Positions 1-16,700 of a stretch of DNA of 64,000 bases are shown here, piece by piece. Origin of the DNA: Vanilla planifolia. Taxonomy: Eukaryota > Streptophyta > Magnoliopsida > Asparagales > Orchidaceae. A model generated the notes under the pieces. That model was not told the origin of the DNA. It searched no databases and was given only the letters and a program-made list of their open reading frames with translations. A program made the translations under genes and the position numbers. The stretch spans positions 531,001 to 595,000 of the forward strand of contig JAIUJO010000291.1 in the NCBI GenBank assembly GCA_023846275.1, in the 5' to 3' direction. Numbering within the stretch: position 1 is the first letter of the stretch; the number at the start of each line of letters is the position of its first letter.

Positions 1-139
1 ATGCACTCCCTCAAAGCCACACACCCATGTACACACAGACACGTACACATATATATATAGGCACACACTCACACACAAATACTCACACATTCTTATAGAC
101 ACATGCACAAAAACATGCATATATAATACATATAAAAAA

Positions 140-2405
140 CGCATGAGCACAAACATGCACACACAAATGCAGCATACACACACAAAACCACACATGCACA
201 CATATGCATGCACATACATGCACACAAACTCACCCATACACTCACACAAGCACACACATGTCTACACTCATACGCACAAAACATTACACAGATACACAAA
301 TGCGAGTGCATACACATACATAAACACGCATGTGTATGCACATAGACACAAAGAAACACAAGAAAACACATGCATGCAAACACATCACACACACATGTGT
401 GTGCACATACACATGAACCCACAAAGACACAAACATGCACATGCACATGTGTTCCTACATGCATGTGCAAACAAGCACGCATATGTGCACACCGATGCAC
501 ACACATGCATATGCACACATAAATAAACGTACAAGCACAATCACAAACATGAACACTCGTGCACACATCTACACACATGTGCACATGAACATACACACAC
601 ATATGCATAAATGCATACGCACACATGCATGCTAACATCCACAAATACACACACTCACAAAAAGATGAATACGCATGCATGTATCCATGCATGCACATGC
701 TGCAGCACTTTCACATAAATGCACAAGCACATATACACACACAAGTACACACATACACATAGACGAGTACATGCATGTGCACATATATGCAGACACACAC
801 ACATACATACTCTTGCATACTCCACATAAATGCACATACACATGTATAAACAAGCACTCTCATACAAACACCATGAACACATATTTGCATAAACAAGCAT
901 GCACACATGCATGCACGTAGGGCCTTATGCACACACACACACACACACTAACACTTGCACATATACACAAACATATGCATTCATATGCATATGCACATGC
1001 AATCACATTGACATACACACATACATACATGCCCATGCAGACATCGAAACACACTTTAGTGCTCACCCAAAAAACACACAAAAGCACACACACTCGCACA
1101 TCCACACATGGACCCATGCAACCATAAAAATTGATGCACACTCATGAATACACACATGTGCATACACTCACACATGCATGCACACATGCACACACACACA
1201 CACACATGAATGCACACACATGTTCACATATACACACACACACACATGCTCACATGTATGCACTTGCACACATATGGACACTAACACACACACAAACACA
1301 CACATAGAGACACATACATTAGCACATGCACAAATACACACACACATGAATACAAACAAAAACACACCTATGTACACTCACATCTACACACATACATATA
1401 TAAACATGTATGGACATGTACAAGTGAACAAATACACATGCACACATGTATACACACACACACACACATACACACATACACAAATGTACACACACGAACA
1501 TGGACATAAACACATACAAACAAACATATGCATGCACACACTCATTACGCATAAAGATAGAGGCATGAACAATCGTAGACATGCACACACTCATAGACAC
1601 ACAGGCACACACATGCATGCCCAAACACACATACAGATGCTCACACATAGGGATAAACCTTGAGCACACATGTTCACAAACACACATATACACATGTAAG
1701 CACACATGCATACCCATGCACATATGCACACACACATATGAACAAGTAAGCACTCACAAGCACAGGCATAGGAACACAAACATTGGCATGCACACAAGCA
1801 CATGTATGCACACCCACAGCACACACACGCACACATGCATAAGGACTCACACACATGTATAAAAAGGCTCACATGCACAACACACACACACATACATGAT
1901 CACTAACACATCTACACCACATACATGCACACACATACACTCAAACATACCAACATGTGTATATACTCACACACATGCACAAACATAGCAACACACATAC
2001 ACACATAAGAAAACAAATACATGCACATCCGCACAAAAGAACACACACTAAGTTGGACTTGCAAACACACATACACACATGCAAATGCAGACACACACAA
2101 AAAAAGGAATATATGCACACACATTCACATGTACCACTACCCTCGCATACATATGCACATAAAGAATCAAGCACATATAGACACAGACACATGTATACCC
2201 ATGTGTATAAACATGCCCACACATACAAACACACTCATACAGACTAGAATAAAACACACAGGAAAGTGCACACACACAAACACATGCACATACACGTACA
2301 AAGACATATGCACATGTTAATACACACACACACACAATTGCATAGCATGCAACCATGTATGTATAAATATGCATAAAAAAATACATGCATGCATACACAC
2401 ATGCA
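140..2405 (+). repeat. Long satellite duplication, copy 1 of 2
   Basis: This segment is collinear with about 28140-30075. Shared landmarks in the same order include TGTGTTCCTACA (449 / 28501), CGAACATGGACATA (about 1495 / 29141), GAACAAGTAAGCACTCA (about 1740 / 29395), ACACACTAAGTTG (about 2042 / 29705) and ATGCAACCA (about 2348 / 30018). The offset is about 28.05 kb at the start and a steady 27.65-27.68 kb from about 1.1 kb onward. That implies one indel of roughly 380 bp between about 660 and 1080. The copies are clearly diverged by substitutions. Confidence 0.85.
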
Positions 2406-5400
2406 CCTAAACAAACACATGAACACATGTACACATGCAAAATAACACACACAAGTAGACACATACAAGAGCAAATGCACAGATGCGCACATGCACATGC
2501 AAACACATAGTCACATGCAAACACGCAAGCACACTCAAGCATGCACACATGCACAGGTGCACACACTAAGTCACATAGCCATACATACACACACACACAC
2601 ACACTAATACACATATGCTAAAATGGACAGACATGCATGTAAGAATGCACATAAGAACCCACATACACGCACAAAAACATGCTCACACATATACATGAAA
2701 TGATGTACACACAAACACATCCACACATATGCATACACAAACACATACACATACAGAAACATATGCACATACACAAACATGCTTGCACATGCACACTTAC
2801 ACACATACACATGCACCACCCACACAAACGCACATGTATACACAAACATACAACCACACATATGTACACTTTCAAAAGCTCACACATGCACATATAAGAT
2901 GACATGTACACATGCACTTGCATACACAAACAAGCAAGCACACAAATGCATATATACATGCAAACACACCACAAACACCCATTAAGATAGAAAAACATAT
3001 ACAAAAACACATGTAAGCACATGCAAAGACACTCACAAGCACACACACGCACATACACATACACACATGTGCACTCACACACAAAGATAGCTACAAGCAC
3101 ATTCAAACATGCATGCATGCACACAATACACACACGTGCACATCCACGCACAAACAAGACCATGCATATGGATGAACATGCGTACACAAAAACACGTAGT
3201 TACACAAATACACACACAAGCACACGAGTAGGCTAACGCACACATGAAATACATACCATCACACACATAGACACATACATGCACACAAGCATACACACAC
3301 ACACACACACTTACACATAAACATAAATATGCAAAAGCATGCACACATGTACATACACACATATATGCACATACACTCAGACTTGCACACAAATGCATGC
3401 ACATGTGCCTACACATGCTTTCATATACAAATGCACATGTGCACATACACACAAGCATGAATGGACATACACACATGCACACACACATGCACATGCACCA
3501 ACACATGTATATAACCATGCAAGTGCATGTACATACATAAGCACACAAGAATGCACACACATATGAGCATAGGCATTTGCAGACATATGCACATGCACAT
3601 ATAAAAGTATACACACTCAAATGCACACACACATACACATGCATACACATCTATAAGAACATGTAGAAAACTCTCTTATACACGCATACATACACAAACA
3701 TGCACACACAAATACACATACACACACATACACACACATGCACACTAATGTGCACACACATACATATGCATACATGGATATATGCAAAGGTACACACATG
3801 TGCCCATGCACACTCACACACATGAACACACAAACACACCCAATAATAACACACACACAAAATCACTCCACATGCACACACACCCGCACACTTAACACAA
3901 GCACACACACAACACACAAACTCACACAAATGCTTATAGATAGATGCATGCACACAAATGCACAACTAAACACACATGCAAACACACACATAAAAACAAT
4001 GCACTCACACAAAGAAACATTCACACATGTAGACCAACACACATGCATATACACACATGCACACTCTCACACACCCACACAAACTTATACACACACATTG
4101 GATCACACAAATGCATATACTCCCATATGCACACCCATCATATTGACATATAAGGTAAAACAAACAAACATGCACACACACACACACACTCACAACCACA
4201 CATGAACATATACACACATAATTGTACAATATGCACATAAGTAGATGCATGCACTCACACACACAAACACACAAGTACACACCTATGCAGACACACTAAA
4301 ACATGCATGTAGAGACACATTCAAACATGAACAAACACACACTTGCACATTAACACAAGCACATCAATGCTCAGAAAAAGACACAAGCATGCACGCACAC
4401 ACATACAAACTCACATTAACACATGCAAACACACATTCACACACAAACATTGGTACATACACACACACACACATGCACACACACACTCACATTCACACAC
4501 ACACCCTTACACTCACAAACTAGCATACACAAGCTCACAGAAACACACACACAATAAGACATGAATACACGCACACACTTACATCACAAGCACATGCATA
4601 AGCATGCCCACTCACATGCACTCACACACACTGTGCACATGCACATGCACACGCAAATGTATACACAAACACAAACACACCTACATTTAGATATTCACAA
4701 CCACACAAATGTCCTTACATAACAACACAAACATACACATATGAAGAGATACACACATGCGTGCTTCCATAAACACGCTCGGATGTGTGTGCATGTGCAC
4801 ACACATGCGCACACCCATACATGTATGCACACACATATGTACACACACTCACACACATGAACACAAAAACACATGCACATGCCAAAAAACACAAATATAT
4901 GAACATGTATACACACACATGCAAACACATAAACATGCACAAGCATACACACACACATCAGCACACACACACCCACACTTACACGCCCACATGCACATGC
5001 AAACATAAACACACACGCACAAATGCACATACACACATACATGTGCATAGCCATACAAGCACATTAGCACAGACACGAAACCACACATGCAACCACAAAC
5101 ACACATACATTCATGCACACACACACACCCATGAATTCACATGCACAAACAAAAACTATGCTTGCTCACACACATGCACAAACACATACACCCACACACA
5201 TGAGCTCACACACACAAATGCATGCACACCCACACACACACATACACTCACATGCATACACACTCATAGGCACACACATGCACACAAATAACCAGATGTA
5301 CACACACATGCACACAAAATATATTCACATGCAAAATCACACATAGAAAAACACACAGACAAGCACACACACCCACCTAAGCACATGCACACACACACAA

Positions 5401-7739
5401 GCATGTATGCATGCACAAAAGCACAAACCCATACAAGCACACATATCCTTATGCACACAAGTGTGGCCATGCAAATGCACACACGAACACACGCATATGA
5501 ACACATACCCATGACTACAATTGCACACACACACATGCATAAATAGATATTTACATGCATAAAGATTCATGTACACAAACAAACATACACATATGCAGAT
5601 AGGAACCCATCCATATGTACACACAAACACACACACATTCACATGTGTATGCATGCACACCAAGACACTAACACATGCACACACACACACACACCCATGT
5701 GCATAGGTACAAGCACAAGCACTCACATGCAGTTGCACACAAGCAACAAACATGCACACACACATGCACTTATAGTCACAGACACATGCACACACACACA
5801 CACATGCATATTCATATATGCACACACACTCAAGCATGCATGCACACATGTAAACATGAAAACATGCACAAAACCGCACAAATGTGCATGCATGCGCACA
5901 TGTACACACACACATTAGCTTTAAGAAACACCCCTCCAAACATGCACACACATAAAGCATGCATGTGCTCACACACACATGAACCTACATACATGCATAT
6001 ACACAGACACATAGACATGCAAAAACAAATGTTATTGCATGTAAAGACAAACACACGTACAAACACGTAAGCATACAACCGCACATGCAAATGCACAAAC
6101 ACACATGCACACATGCTCCCAAACACACACACATAGGTACTATCACACATACTCACACACACACACATGCATATGTACACACTTGCATACTGACATACAC
6201 ATACTCATATGTGCACACACACACATATGAGGTACACATAGAGACATACACATGTACACACACACATGCACACATATGCCAACACATGCACATTTCTACA
6301 CATGCACAAGCACACACAAATGCATGCATATGCATGCAAACAATCACATATGTACAAATACATCAAAAATCATGAATGCATGACCACACAAACCTGTACA
6401 CACGTTCGTGCCTATGCACACATTCACAAATGTATGTTCACTCTTACGCACACAAGCACTCATATGCATGTGCATAAGCACACACATGCGCACAAAAAGC
6501 TACACACACATGAGCACAAACATGCACACACACACACACATGCAAATGCACATGCATGCACATATGCACACACACAAGTACATGTACACACATGCACAAG
6601 CACACTTATGCACACACACATACATATGCACAAGAATGCACAAATGCACACACATCATGTGCATGCACCTGCACACACATAAAGGCACATGCAGATGCAC
6701 ATATATACACATGCACATACACACACAACCACACATACACACTCATTCATAGGCACATGCACCCACAAACATGAATATGCAAAAATGCACATATGCATAA
6801 ATGTATATGCTTATATGCATACAAACACATGCAACAAAAATACTAATGCACTCACAGACACAGAGACAAGTGCACATGCACACACACATGCATGCTAGCA
6901 CACAAATACAACACATACACAAATATGCACTCTCACAATCACAATCACGTGAACATAGACACATACTTGCACAAAACAACATACAACACACATGCACAAG
7001 GACTCACAGACACATAGGCGCACATGACATGCATGCAAACAAATGTACACACATACACACAAGCACATACTCTTACACTTACATGCACATATGTGCACAC
7101 ACATGCAAACACACACACATGCATGCACAGGAACACACAGATGTACACATACACACACATAGACACACATGCATAAACACAGATGCACATGCACACATAT
7201 ATCTAAATAGACATGTGAACCTAGATAAATATACAGACATGTATGCATGCACACACACACGTGGGTAAATGCACACACTTGCATGAACAAAGACATGTGC
7301 ACACGCAAATACACATAAAAAAGCACATATGTGCAATCACTAGCACACCCATGCACACAAGCATAGACCCACACACATGCAGGCATGCAAAAACATACCA
7401 CATGTACACACACAAACATGCTCTCACACATACAAGCATAAACATGCATGCACACACACACACATGTAGACACACTTGATGATATGTACACATGTGCACT
7501 CACAAAAACAAACCAAAAAATTTTCATACATGCTCACAAACTAAAAAATGCACACACATGCACATGCATGCAAGAAAGAGCATGCACACATTGATACACA
7601 AATGTCTACAAAGCTAGACACACAAACACATGTCCATACACAATTGTACACACACATTCAAACACACATGCATGCACACATTTGCACAAAAATGTGTGTA
7701 GAAAAAGGAATGTAAGCATAGGCACATACATGCACTTGC

Positions 7740-7965
7740 ACAAGCACTCATAAACATGCACATACACACTTACACCCTCACACATGCAAAAACACATGCA
7801 TACAAACTTGCACACATGACCACACACACACACACACACGCTTATATAGACATATGTACATACACACAACACACACCCATGCACACTTAAACACATACAC
7901 CCACACATACCCACACCCACACACCCACACACAAGCACGCACACACACACACACTTAGAACACAC
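7740..7965 (+). repeat. Local ~445-bp-spaced satellite duplication, copy 1
   Basis: It aligns with about 8185-8405. Both copies carry ACAAACTTG, then a CATATGT step (7851 / 8296), then a run of ACACCCACAC words ending in CCCACACACAAGCAC. The spacing is about 445 bp. This is one of the clearer local tandem events in block A. Confidence 0.7.
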
Positions 7966-8184
7966 ACAAACACATGAACACACACACAAATGCACCCATA
8001 TACATGCATTCACACATGCACAAGAGCTACACACACACATACACACATGCATGCACAAACACACACATGCGTATGCATTCACATAATATGTTGCATTCGC
8101 ATACACACATATACAGACATATATACAAATGCACATACAAATGCACACAGAGAAACATAAATGCACACACACACATGCACATGC

Positions 8185-8405
8185 TTATATGCATGTACCA
8201 CAAATAGACACGAGCACAGAAATGTGCACATGCATGTGCACACATGCCCACAAACTTGTACACACAACCGCACACACACGGCATGCTTACATACACATAT
8301 GTGCATACACACACACACACACTCACACACACTGAAACACATACACCCATACATACCCGCACACACACACCCACACACAAGCACACCCACACACACATAA
8401 ACAAA
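8185..8405 (+). repeat. Local ~445-bp-spaced satellite duplication, copy 2
   Basis: This is the partner of 7740-7965. The order of landmarks is conserved (ACAAACTTG, CATATGTG, AAACACATACACCCA, CCCACACACAAGCAC). Substitutions and small CA-length changes separate the copies. Confidence 0.7.
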
Positions 8406-10731
8406 AACACATGTGCACATCGATACACATGCAAGAAAACATACACATATGCTCAAATACACATGCACACACACACAAACACATATTTATAAACACGCAA
8501 ATGCATCGATTCTACACACATGCACACACATAAGCACATGCATAAGTAGACACACACATGCCCACAAAATCATAAAGATCAAATGAAAACATTAACATGT
8601 ACTCATTTGCACACATGAACACCCACACACACACACACACCTACAAACACATTGGTATGCATGCACAGATGCACAAAAGCACACATGCACACACATATTC
8701 ACACACATACACACATGCTCACAGATGTGCATGCATTGATAGGAATACACGTAGGCACACACAAGCACATAGACGTATGCAAATGCATGCACACACATGC
8801 TGACACTAGCATGCACACTTGTATGCACATGCACGCACACACATGTCTGTGTATGTACATGTCAACACATGTGTGTAATCACACACATGGACATGCCAAC
8901 AAGCACATACACACTTGTATTCACACACACATGTGAACACTTTTACACACAAATACACATGCATAAATTCCATCACAAACCAACACACACATGCACACAT
9001 GTGCACCCATGCACAAACACATGTGCACAAATGCATATAAGGACACACACATGCATAGGCACACATGCATAAACACACAACCTACATGCAAGCATAGGCA
9101 TATATATGCATGCATATGCACATGAACACACACAAGCCCAAACACACAAACATTCATAGGCATGTTGACACAAACACACACACACATACACACATGCATG
9201 TGCACAACAACACACTTACATATACAAACACATACTTGAGAACACACTTACGCACATGCATAAACACATACACACAAACAAGCACACATGAACACAAGTG
9301 CACATATGTAGGGACATACATACACACACCTACAGCCACACCCACACACATACACGTGAAGGAACACACATGCATAGTACCTACACACATGCACACACAT
9401 TCACATGCACATACACAAACATGCTCACATGTGCACACAAATGCTCCCACTCACATGCTCACACTAACTCATACACAAATACATACACACATATGTACAC
9501 TCATATACACCCACAAACATATAGACACATATGCACTCACACACATGCACATATATCAACCTATGCACACAAGTACACACATATACACCTACACATACAG
9601 GCATGCATACATAGACACATGCACATAATCACATCAACACACATGCACACACACACACCAACTCGCCATGCACATATGCATGCTAGTGCTTAAACATACT
9701 TACACTCACAAACATACACACACATAAACACTTCCACACATGTACACAGCTATGCATAAACACACTCACAAACACACAGATATACACTCATAGTCAAATG
9801 TGCATGCACATGTAAATGAACAAGCACACATATACATGCACACATGTATGCACACACACACACACGTATAAGCACACTCATGCACAAATAGTAGCACACA
9901 TACATTACCATACAAATGCTCAAACATAAATGCATACACACATATACAAACATACTCAAGCACACACATGCACACACACACATACATACAAACTCTTATA
10001 CATATGCAAAAGCATACACATAGACACTTATATGCATGTGTGCACACACACACATACATAAGTGCACACATACATGCAATCATTAGCATACACAAATGCA
10101 AGTACACACTCATAAACACATGCACATATATGCTTAAGCCTAGGTAGGGATTCATATAGGAAAAAGCATGCACACTTACAGACACATGCACAAGCACATA
10201 CAAGGATGCACACACACACATATACACATGCATGCATGCACTCACACATGCAATCACACATGTAAATCCACACACACACACTTGCCAATATGAACACACA
10301 TACACACACATAGACACGTGTAAACACACATGCTCACATAGACACACACAAACATTCACAAAATGCTCACAGACACCCACACAAGCAGAAACACTCACAC
10401 ATAGACCCACATAGACACACATAAACCCACATGCACACATGTTCATACACATGCAGTTAGATGCACAGATACACACAACCACATAAGCACATGCACACAC
10501 GCACATATTAAACACGTGCACATGCACCCCCTAGACAACACTCATATACGTACAAGCACACTCATGTAAAAATGCATATGAATACAAGAACACACACTCA
10601 CGCACATGAATACCCACATACACACACAAACACACACTTATGAGCACATATACACAAGAATTCACATGATAACACATACATAAACACACACACATATGCA
10701 CTCATGCATGCAGACTCATGTATGCATGCAC

Positions 10732-10799
10732 ATGCACTTATATACAAGCACGCACACTCACACACATGCACTTATGTACAAGCACGCACACTCACACAC
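10732..10799 (+). repeat. 34-bp direct tandem repeat, two units
   Basis: Two adjacent 34-bp units (10732-10765 and 10766-10799) begin ATGCACTTAT and end CACTCACACAC. They differ at about one position. Such near-identity in an otherwise diverged array points to a recent local duplication. Confidence 0.85.
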
Positions 10800-13700
10800 A
10801 TGCACTCACACAAAGACACACACACATACAATCACAATCACACACCTACACACACAAACACAGACACTCACACATGCTCACGCACATGGCCATGCATGTA
10901 CATACACACTCACATGCTCATGCACACACAAACACATTCATGGACATGAACAAATGCATAGACATGCACATAAATATATGCATGAAAACAAACATAAACA
11001 TTCATGCACACACAAACATAGTCATGCACGCACACACACATGAACACAAACACACCAAAAGGCATAGACACAAATACACACATGCATATGTAGATGCACA
11101 CACACAAATGTACCTATGCACACATGCAAGTAGCCATCCACATACATGCACAAAAATCATACATAGGAACCAGATGCATGCATAAGCATAAACACATATG
11201 TACACATAGATATGAACATTAATGCACACACACAAGCATGCACACATGTAGACATATGCACAATAATATGAACATAAATGCGTCTACACATACACACATG
11301 CGCACAATTACATATGCACACACATACACACAAAGACAAACAAATGCATATGCACACATGAACACCCACACATACATATGCATGTACTCACATGCTCTCA
11401 TTAAAAAACATGCACACACACACACACATAGACACACACATGACCACACACACAAATACACATGCACACACAAACATACACACACATGAATGCATGCAAG
11501 CACACAAATGAACACACATACTCACACGCACACAAAGACATATGTGTACGCACATGCATGTTCACATGCCCAAAGGCACATCCACAAAAATATGCATGCG
11601 TATGCATGCTCACTCACACACTTGCATGCACACCCATGCACATGCATACAGATACCAATGCATATATACTCACAAATGCACATGTACTCAGACACACACA
11701 CATATGTATGCACATGTGCATATGCATATACACATACAATAACACACACTCACATAAGCACACACATGTACACATAACATTTGCAAGCACACCCAAACAC
11801 ACACAGATGCATTCACAAACAAAAAAACATTGTCATATCCATGCACACATGCACATGCACAAGCATCCACACTCACTCGCACTCACATAGGCACATGCAT
11901 GCACACATATAAACACGTGTACACATGCCTACACACATTCAAAAGCATGAAAGCATACATAAAGACATGCACATATACTCACACTCCCAAGCACACTCAC
12001 ATGCACACACAAATGCAAGCATGCATGCACACACACGTACTTACATACACTACACCCACATAAATGCACTCACACATTCATGAACACACCCATAGGCTTA
12101 CACATGCAAAAAAGTATAAACACACAAGCACAATTGCAAAAACATGTATGAATGAACATGCATATACAAATACATTCAGGAACACACCATGCACAAATAC
12201 TAAGATGGATGAAAAAACACATACACACACATGCAAATACAATCACACATGCACACATAAAAATGAACAAATACACACAAATGCATACAGACATACACAA
12301 AAATACTCACACCCACAAAAACACAAATCTACACATGCACATACAAAAACACATACATGCACATGCACACAAAAAAGCACAAACATATGCACACACACAC
12401 ACTTATAAACACACACAACCAAACACATGCACAAAGACTAGCACACACATCCACTCGAACAAATGTATGCACATGCATGCAAACTTACACAATGACTCAC
12501 AAACGTATCCACATGCATGAATGCATACACACACTCATGCACACACACAAATACACACACCTATGCATATAGACTTGCACACACACACACACATACACAC
12601 ACATGCACATACACAAACCCACACAAAATAACACACATGCACACACACAAATACAAAGGCATAAACATATGCCATTTCACATAAACATGCTCGCTGAGAT
12701 ACGCACACACAACTTCACTTGCATACAAACACATGGATGCATAGACACATATGCACGTGCACATAAAAAAAATATGTGCACACATAAACAAAAACATACA
12801 TACATACATACACATTCACACATACACGAATGCACACACACACATATGGACACACATACAAACCCATGCAAAAGTACAAATGCACACCCACACTCATGCT
12901 AGCACACAAACACACAAACACAACATAGACTCACTTGCACACAATCATTAATATACACATGCACACACATGTACACATAGGCACACATGCATGAATGCAA
13001 ACACTTCTATATGCACACACTCATACATGCTCATGCACACACATATGCACACCCATATGGACACACACATGTACACACTTGCACATGTGCATGTGCACTC
13101 GTAAACACACACACACATGCACTCACATACACGTTCAAAGACAAATACACAAATGCACACACGTAGAGACACACACATAAGCACACTTGCACACACATAC
13201 ACAAACATATAGGCATACACACATGCAAAAATACAAGGACTCTTGCAAGAACATGTACACACACATGTAGATAGACATGCACAATCACACATATGCACAT
13301 GCACACACATGAACACAAACACATAAATGCACTCACACATACAAACATGTTTCCATGTACAAACAAGCACCCACACACACATAAATGCTCTCACTCATGC
13401 ACACAGTCATTTACAAACACAAACACAAATACTTACGTAGAACCACACACATGCTCACAGACACACAAAAATGCACTAACAAAGACACACATGTGATCGT
13501 GTGCACTCACATACATAGACAAGTACACATGCATACACAGACATGCACACACACACATATGCAATCACAAATACTCACTTATGCACACACTCACACACAA
13601 AAATGATGCACACATGCACATTAATGCAAACGAACACCAACACACATAAACATGCACATACATAGCAACACACACATAGACACACATGCGAAAACATGCA

Positions 13701-16700
13701 CAAAAATAAACACACATGGGAACCCACATGCTCACACATAAGCACACACATCGAAACACACACAAGCATACACACATAGACACACACATGCACACACACT
13801 CACATGCCCATGCACACACACATTTGCACCCACACACACACACACAAGCAAAGCACACACAAACATGCATGCACATGCACTTGCACAAAAAAATATACAT
13901 GTGCACGCACACGCATAAACACACTTTCTCTCTGGCACACATCGCACACACATATACACACATAGATGCACACCTGCATGCACACTAACACATAGCCACG
14001 CACTCACACAAACACAAATGCATGCCAAAATGCACAAATGCATTCTCCTAAGCACACACACACACAAGGACATGCAGAAGTACACACTCACATGCACAAA
14101 CAAATAGACATGTACACATGTACAAACACACATACACTCACATGAATACACACCCATGTAGAAATAAACATACACACACAAAACATGTTCACACGCACAC
14201 ACATGAACATGAACAAACATACATAATCGCACATGTAAATGCAAATAAATGCACACCCACATGCACTAACATGCACCAATTTGCAAACTCATGCATGCAT
14301 ACACACACAGCTACTCGCATGCACATAAGCACATAATGAACACATAAAAACACTCATAAACTCACACGTGTGCATACACACACAAATGCACAAATTAACA
14401 TAAAAATTTGAACACATGCACCCAAAGATATATACACATATGTAAACACAAGCACATGTGCACAAGCACATGCACATACATACACCAACACCCACACACA
14501 TAGAAGCACATGCACATAAAAGCTTGCACAGCACATGACCCAAACCCACACACACACATATACACTTGAATGCATAGGCACATACACACATGTAAGCACA
14601 TGTGCACACACAGAGAAAAATAAATATGCATGCACATACACATGCACTTATGCACACTACACATGCACATGCACGTGCATATGAATACACAAGCACATGC
14701 ACATACAAGAACATACACATGCACAAGCACAAGCACATGCACACTCTAATACATTGGATCATAGACAAGGACACAAACAAACACAAAGAAACACATGAAC
14801 ATGCACATATATATATGGATGCACACACATTCACACACATGCAGTTCATGCATGGATACACATAGAGACACATGCACAAAAGCATGCACACACAAAGATG
14901 CATGTACACAAACCCAAATGCAAACATGAACACCCAATCACACACATATGTGCAGCACACATGCACATGCCTGCAAACACGCATGTGCACATATACATAC
15001 AGATGCACATGCATGCACACACAGACAAACACACACATGTGCAAAAACATCGACACATTAACACATAAATGCATGCACACATAAATGCACACACATAATC
15101 AAGTAAGCAGGGTCACACAAAAGCATAAACATAGGCGCACATGTAACGCACACTCATGTACATATACACACATCTACAATCACACAAACACAGACACACA
15201 CACACAAACTCACACATGCATGCACACACACACACACACACACACTTACAAATGCATGCACACACATTCCCACACTTGGACATGCACATTCAGGCACATA
15301 CCTCCATGCATGCATACACATGCACAAGCATACATATGCACATCCATACACATGCACACATATACATACTCAAGCCTATGCACACACTAAAACTTGCACA
15401 CATAAATATGTACACACATGCACACATACATCCTAATGCACTCATACATCTGCACACACATGAACATGTACACACTCACATGCACACACACACATGCTCA
15501 CACCTGCACACTCAAAAACATGCACATACACACACATGCACCCACACACGCATGCACCCACACACACACACACTTTAATATGAATACGCACACACGCATA
15601 TGCAAACATACATATATGCATACACAAGTGTGTGCAAAAAAATGCAAATGCATGCATGCAAACATGCACATTCACCCATATGAACATGAATGCATGCACA
15701 ACACACAAAACACCTAAACACAAGCATTCATGCTCACACACAATCATACACAAATGCCCACACTAATACGCCCACATGCACGTAGACATACAGACACACA
15801 TACATACACATAGGCATACACAAATTCACCCTCCCCTTTATGCACACAGAACCATTAAATCATGCACACACACACATGAATGCATGCACACTCGCACACA
15901 TGCATGCACCTATGCACAAACACGACCACACACACACACATGTATACAGAACCACACACATGAACATGTAAACACACGTGCACGCACACACAACCACACA
16001 CACACATAGATGTAAATATACATACACACACAAAATGCACCAAAAACACACATGCATAGACAAACAACATGCAAATGTACTTGCACATGTAAACACACCT
16101 ACACACACTCACATCACATGAACACACAAAATCTAACACTGGCATAAACAAAGACACATGCACATGAACAAACACACATGCACATGCCTATAGACACAAA
16201 TGTACCTACATAAGCATGCACATGGGCACACACTCACTCATATGCACACATACACACACACATGCATATGCTCACATGCATGCACATACACACACATATG
16301 CATGCAAACATACACACATTTGCATGAACACACATAAACACATGTGTGTGCATATGCACACATATACACCAACACATTAATGCACATGCACTTCCATTCT
16401 TGTACACTCACATGGAACACACACACGAATGCATCAACACATGCACACACACACACATATAACCAAATATACATGCACATGAACTCATACACATGCACCG
16501 ACAAATGCACATGTGCATGCAAACACATGCACATGCACAAGAAAATGCATATACACACAGACACATAGTCACAAGCACACAAATAAGCTCATAGACATGC
16601 ACACACATGCTCATGCACCCATGTTTCCTACATGCATACAAGCATTAACACACATTCACATATAGACACACACATAGACATGTACACACATGCATACATA

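Noticed and set aside
93-698. 201-codon minus-strand Cys-rich frame that looks like a secreted cysteine-rich protein
   Set aside because: There is no signal peptide followed by ordered cysteine spacing. The cysteines follow from TGT/TGC in the repeat, and the related copy near 28.1-28.7 kb does not preserve the frame.
10732-10799. Telomere-like or centromere-type monomer
   Set aside because: No TTTAGGG repeats and no constant monomer of about 150-180 bp could be established across the array. The short tandems are local.
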